Below are positions 7,375-10,396 of a stretch of DNA of 10,396 nt, piece by piece. This stretch comes from Physocladia obscura (taxonomy: Eukaryota > Chytridiomycota > Chytridiomycetes > Chytridiales > Chytriomycetaceae). A program made the translations under genes and the position numbers. Within the stretch, counting starts at the first letter, position 1; every line of letters starts with the position of its first letter. The notes beneath the pieces were generated by a model that was not told the DNA's origin, ran no database searches, and saw only the letters and a list, made by a program, of their open reading frames with translations. Where the stretch lies: NCBI GenBank assembly GCA_027596945.1, contig JADGJH010000781.1, forward strand, positions 1 to 10,396, written 5' to 3'.

Positions 7375-8392
7375 TTTGAGAATTAGAAAATAAGTTTTTG
7401 TAGTATAATTGGATGAAAAATATGTTCTCGCCGCTTTTCTAATTTTTTATAATTTTTGGAAGTTTTGGAAAGCACCTTCCATTTTGGGTAAAAATATTCA
7501 TGCAATGTGATTGGTTCATTGTTTGTTCATTGCACAAAATCCAAAGTTGAATATTTTTTTGAGTCGCAGTGATAAGGAGTAAAAATGAAAAACAGTGGTA
7601 ACACTTTACACCGAAAGGTGTGGAAAGGCGTGACATACGAAAATAATGGCAAAATGGAAGATTGAACCCAGCGGTAGACCGACAATCCGGGTCTCAACAC
7701 AAATAACAAAACGCGCGGCAAACACAAAAACTGCAGTATGATTATCAGCAACTAATGGCTACAAAGACATACAACTTTTCCACAGCGCTGTTACTATTAT
7801 CGCAATATTAGAATCCAGAATTTTTGAGAACATTGTCACACCGAAGTTGGAAAATATCATCCCAAATTGACACCATCGTTCATCATTTTTGACAACTCCA
7901 TTGATCCTACGCCCAAAAATCATATCATATATCAGGGAACAAGAAATACGTTAATTTTATAACATTTCGTATCATAAAAGTCCCTTTGTATCCTTTTCCC
8001 TAAGCAACATAAAAGCCCAAACAACTCCTCCAAAAAATCCCAAAAAAATGATAAGAAACAGATGAATCCAAAATGAAAAGAGTAATAGCAAAAGGAGAAA
8101 TTATGGAGAGTGTATTGAACAAAGGGTTGTTGATCAATGAGAGAAATTTGAAGGGAAAATGTGAAAAATTTACTCTCCTGTTTCAGGAATACCAAGCAAA
8201 AATCATGCAGTAATAGCGGAATTAAATACAAAAATGGACATAACGACGACAAACTATGATAATTACTCTTTTCTGCACTTCACAATGGCTTTCTCAAAAT
8301 TCAGAGAGTTTCTTGCCCAACAAGTTGTTTATTCATGAAGTAATTGATCCAACTAAAAAACTAAAAATACCACCTTTATCCAAATACAAATT
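7375..8392. other. Gene-poor spacer
   Basis: About 1 kb of AT-rich sequence with no supportable gene. A minus-strand open frame at 7932-8252 is Phe/Leu-rich and hydrophobic with no recognised motif, as chance frames in A-rich DNA often are. Shorter frames at 7439-7751 are similar. I saw no convincing tRNA, long repeat or transposase motif. The right end holds the 3' untranslated region of the RRM gene. Confidence 0.5.
8328..8333 (-). terminator. Candidate poly(A) signal of the RRM gene
   Basis: AATAAA on the minus strand (TTTATT on plus) lies about 60 nt past the stop codon at 8395-8393, a normal distance for a poly(A) hexamer. Confidence 0.4.
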
Positions 8393-10296
8393 TCACAAAA
8401 TCGCAGACATAACTTCCAATTCATCTCCAATATCTTCATCCTTGTCATTTTTTACTGCATCGATTCCAGAAGCAGCATAAACAACACGTTCCACAATTTT
8501 TCTGGTCGTGTATCTCTTGAAACCTCTCGCCACATCCACTTTTGCCAATGTCACATTCCGAATGCACGCCAACTCTTGTGCGTCTGTTGAATTTGCTTCA
8601 TAATTTTCTTCAGATTGCTCTGTGGTAGCAGTTCTATCAGAAATCGGTTCAGAAACCGATGGAGCAGACGTATTTCCAGGATAGTGCACAAAAGGCGACG
8701 ACTGCTGTTGCATCGCCACATTTTGCTGATAATGTTGAAAGTTCGTAGCTGCAGCAATTTTTCCGTACTGTTCAAAAGCTGGATTTAATGGTGGAAAATA
8801 TATTGGCATCATTTGCGGGTGTTGGTATGGATTTCCGGATAATGACGGAAACATTTGAAGTGGAAGAGGGTATGGATACGGACGATTTTGAGTTTGAAAT
8901 GTTGGAAATTGCGGTGCATGCTGAATGTTTGGGCAATGGTGTACAGGCGGAATATTCACGTTTGATTGCAGCTGTGATTGTTTATGGGGTTTGGGACCTG
9001 GATGAGAAGTTTGCGTATTTGGAAGTCCATATGCATGAGGAAGAGGAAGAGTGTGAGCAGGCGATGGTTGGGATCCGGGGATTGAGTGCTTCATTGACTT
9101 GACGGGTGTTGATAGTGTTGATGATATTGATTTATCACTATTTGGCAATGTGTTTGTCGCGTCACTTTGGTTTTGATGACGCGAAGGGCCAGACCCGTTT
9201 GAGTTTGAGGTGTCTTTCTGTTGGTGAGTCCGTTTGATGTTTTCAAAAACATGATTTCCTGATCCCGAAAACTGTCTGGAACGACGGAAAAGACCTTTGT
9301 ATTCTCCAACTTCTCGGTATTGCACTCGAATATTTCTATCAAGCCAGAGTTTGGCGTTCTGATATTTGAAAAAATAAATGTGTGTAAAGACATAATATTT
9401 CTTTCTTCCTTTTCAAATCTTTTGTTCACCTCATGCTCAATGGCTTGCTCGGCACTTGATTCTTCCGCGAATGTGATAAAAGCAAATGCGGGCCTTGCAT
9501 CTAAACAAAAAACAAAAGCAAACGGGAAAAAAATACGTGTTATTATATGTAACTTGTGACTTAGATTTTAAGTTTACCAGAACCGTCTGTCATTTTGTTG
9601 ACCAACTGTAAAGTCGCGATTTTTCCATATTTTCCAAATTTTTCTCGAAGTAGTTCGTCTGTTATAAGATTATGATTGAGTTGACCGATGAAAAGAGAGT
9701 GCAAATCAATTTCTCCTTTGTTCCGGTCCATATTTGTTGCCCTATAATATGTGTATAAAATTAATAGATAAAAACAAATACAAAGGAATGTAAAGCTTAA
9801 AAATTAAAACCACTCAATGGTCCACTGATATTTTTGACGAATGCCCTGTTAAAGATATTAAAATAAATAAATAAATAAATTTGTTGTTACCAAAAACGCC
9901 TTGATAGCATCCTCCCGCAGCTGAAACTTGACAAACCCACATCCTTTACTCTTCCCTGTCTCAAAATTATGCAAGATCTTGATCTCCTCAACAGGCCCAA
10001 ACGCCTTCTCCAAAATATCCGTTAATTCTACAACGGTTGTATGGCTCCCGAATTTCGCAACAAACAGCGTGCGGTTGACTTTGGCTTGCTCGACGCGCAT
10101 ATATCTTCCACAGAGAAGTGTGTTGTGAGCACGTGATAGTGCGGTGGTCGCGTCTTGCGGGTTTTCGTATTGCACGAATGCGTAAGGCCTTGCGAGCCAG
10201 TCTTTCAGGACTTTGATATTTGTGATTTGACCCCATTGGGAGAAGTGATGAACGAGACTTTCTTGAAGGGTTTTGTCGGAAATTGAAGTGGAAAGA
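8393..10296 (-). CDS. Three-RRM RNA-binding protein, Crp79/Meu5-like, 5' end missing
   Basis: Five exons are visible on the minus strand: 10296-9891, 9845-9811, 9741-9578, 9500-9430 and 9358-8393. The introns are 45, 69, 77 and 71 nt, all GT-AG, and the total is about 546 residues. RRM1 begins inside its first strand at LSTSIS and has the RNP1-like RPYAFVQY. RRM2 has LFVAKF and SKGCGFVKF. RRM3 has LFIGQL and RPAFAFITF and ends NIRVQYREVGEYKG. A long Pro/Gln/His/Asn-rich region follows, then a less biased C-terminus, CIRNVTLAKVDVARGFKRY to VMSAIL. This domain order fits fungal cytoplasmic mRNA-binding and export factors of the Crp79 type; the assignment rests on the look of RRM3. The first base is taken as 10296 because a minus-strand acceptor (ACAG) precedes it. 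Earlier exons would lie in the homopolymer tail or beyond the window. Confidence 0.85.
9861..9880 (+). repeat. (AAAT)5 microsatellite in an RRM-gene intron
   Basis: Five tandem AAAT units. On the coding strand this is an ATTT tract occupying nearly half of the 45-nt intron 9890-9846, upstream of the TTTAACAG acceptor. Length change here would alter the shortest intron in the window. Confidence 0.85.
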
Positions 10297-10299
10297 CTG

Positions 10300-10396
10300 T
10301 TTTTTTTTTTTTTTTTTTTTTGGGGGGGGGGTTGGGGGGGGGGGGGGGGGGGGGGGGGCGCGGGGGGGGGGGGGGGGGGGGGGGGGGGCCGGGGGG
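10300..10396. other. T22 run followed by near-pure G: probable contig-end artefact
   Basis: A 22-base T run at 10300-10321 is followed by 75 bases that are G except for a few T and C. It directly abuts the RRM gene's exon boundary. Poly-G ends are a known dark-cycle artefact of two-colour short-read sequencing, and nothing else in the window resembles this composition. The part of the T run next to the exon may be a genuine A-rich intron end on the minus strand. The rest should not be read as biology without raw reads. Confidence 0.75.

Noticed and set aside
7655..7715. Possible tRNA around a GGTTCAATC-like stretch on minus
   Set aside because: The bases flanking the loop do not pair as a T-arm, and no acceptor or anticodon stem can be drawn.
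7932..8252. Minus-strand 106-codon hydrophobic frame as a membrane protein
   Set aside because: Phe/Leu-rich composition is expected from the complement of A-rich DNA; no motif or conserved pattern supports it.
8788..9102. Plus-strand open frame of about 104 codons
   Set aside because: It is antisense to the low-complexity region of the RRM protein; its acidic composition mirrors the Pro/His-rich codons and no domain is seen.

Overview
This is a eukaryotic nuclear window. Four protein-coding genes are recognisable: a SIL1-type nucleotide exchange factor, citrate synthase, PCNA and a three-RRM RNA-binding protein. Between them lie at least two decayed loci. Three of the genes are spliced. I could place 18 GT-AG introns of 45-146 nt, each confirmed by the reading frame rejoining into conserved protein sequence. 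The third RRM of the RNA-binding protein (RNP2-like LFIGQL, ending IRVQYRE) resembles fungal Crp79/Meu5-type proteins. Small, dense introns, AT-rich spacers and SINA-like E3 ligase remains would suit an early-diverging fungus or a related opisthokont. That placement is inference.

Layout, left to right. 45-575 (minus) is a broken copy of an unrecognised coiled-coil family. 1103-2113 (plus) is intronless SIL1. 2574-4647 (plus) is citrate synthase in at least 11 exons, two of them only 25 and 22 nt; its 5' end is not resolved. Only 86 nt later comes PCNA, 4734-5935 (plus, 5 exons, complete). 6032-6696 (plus) is a decayed RING/SINA/TRAF-like gene. It converges on 6697-7374 (minus), a second decayed copy of the coiled-coil family. 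7375-8392 holds no gene I can support apart from a likely poly(A) signal. 8393-10296 (minus) is the RRM gene, cut off at its 5' end. From 10300 to the end the sequence is a T run and then almost pure G, most simply an assembly or sequencing artefact at a contig end.

The four intact genes do not form a pathway: ER chaperone cycling, acetyl-CoA metabolism, replication clamp and mRNA binding. They look like ordinary housekeeping neighbours. The accessory component is the pair of relic loci. The two coiled-coil copies align along most of their length, carry different disabling changes, and one is tail-to-tail with a SINA-like relic. That unnamed family, whose N-terminal domain has the core TLSKVGVPYF followed by VVI-[ED]-VPEK, is the most novel content. 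I found no CRISPR array, rRNA, tRNA or intact mobile element.
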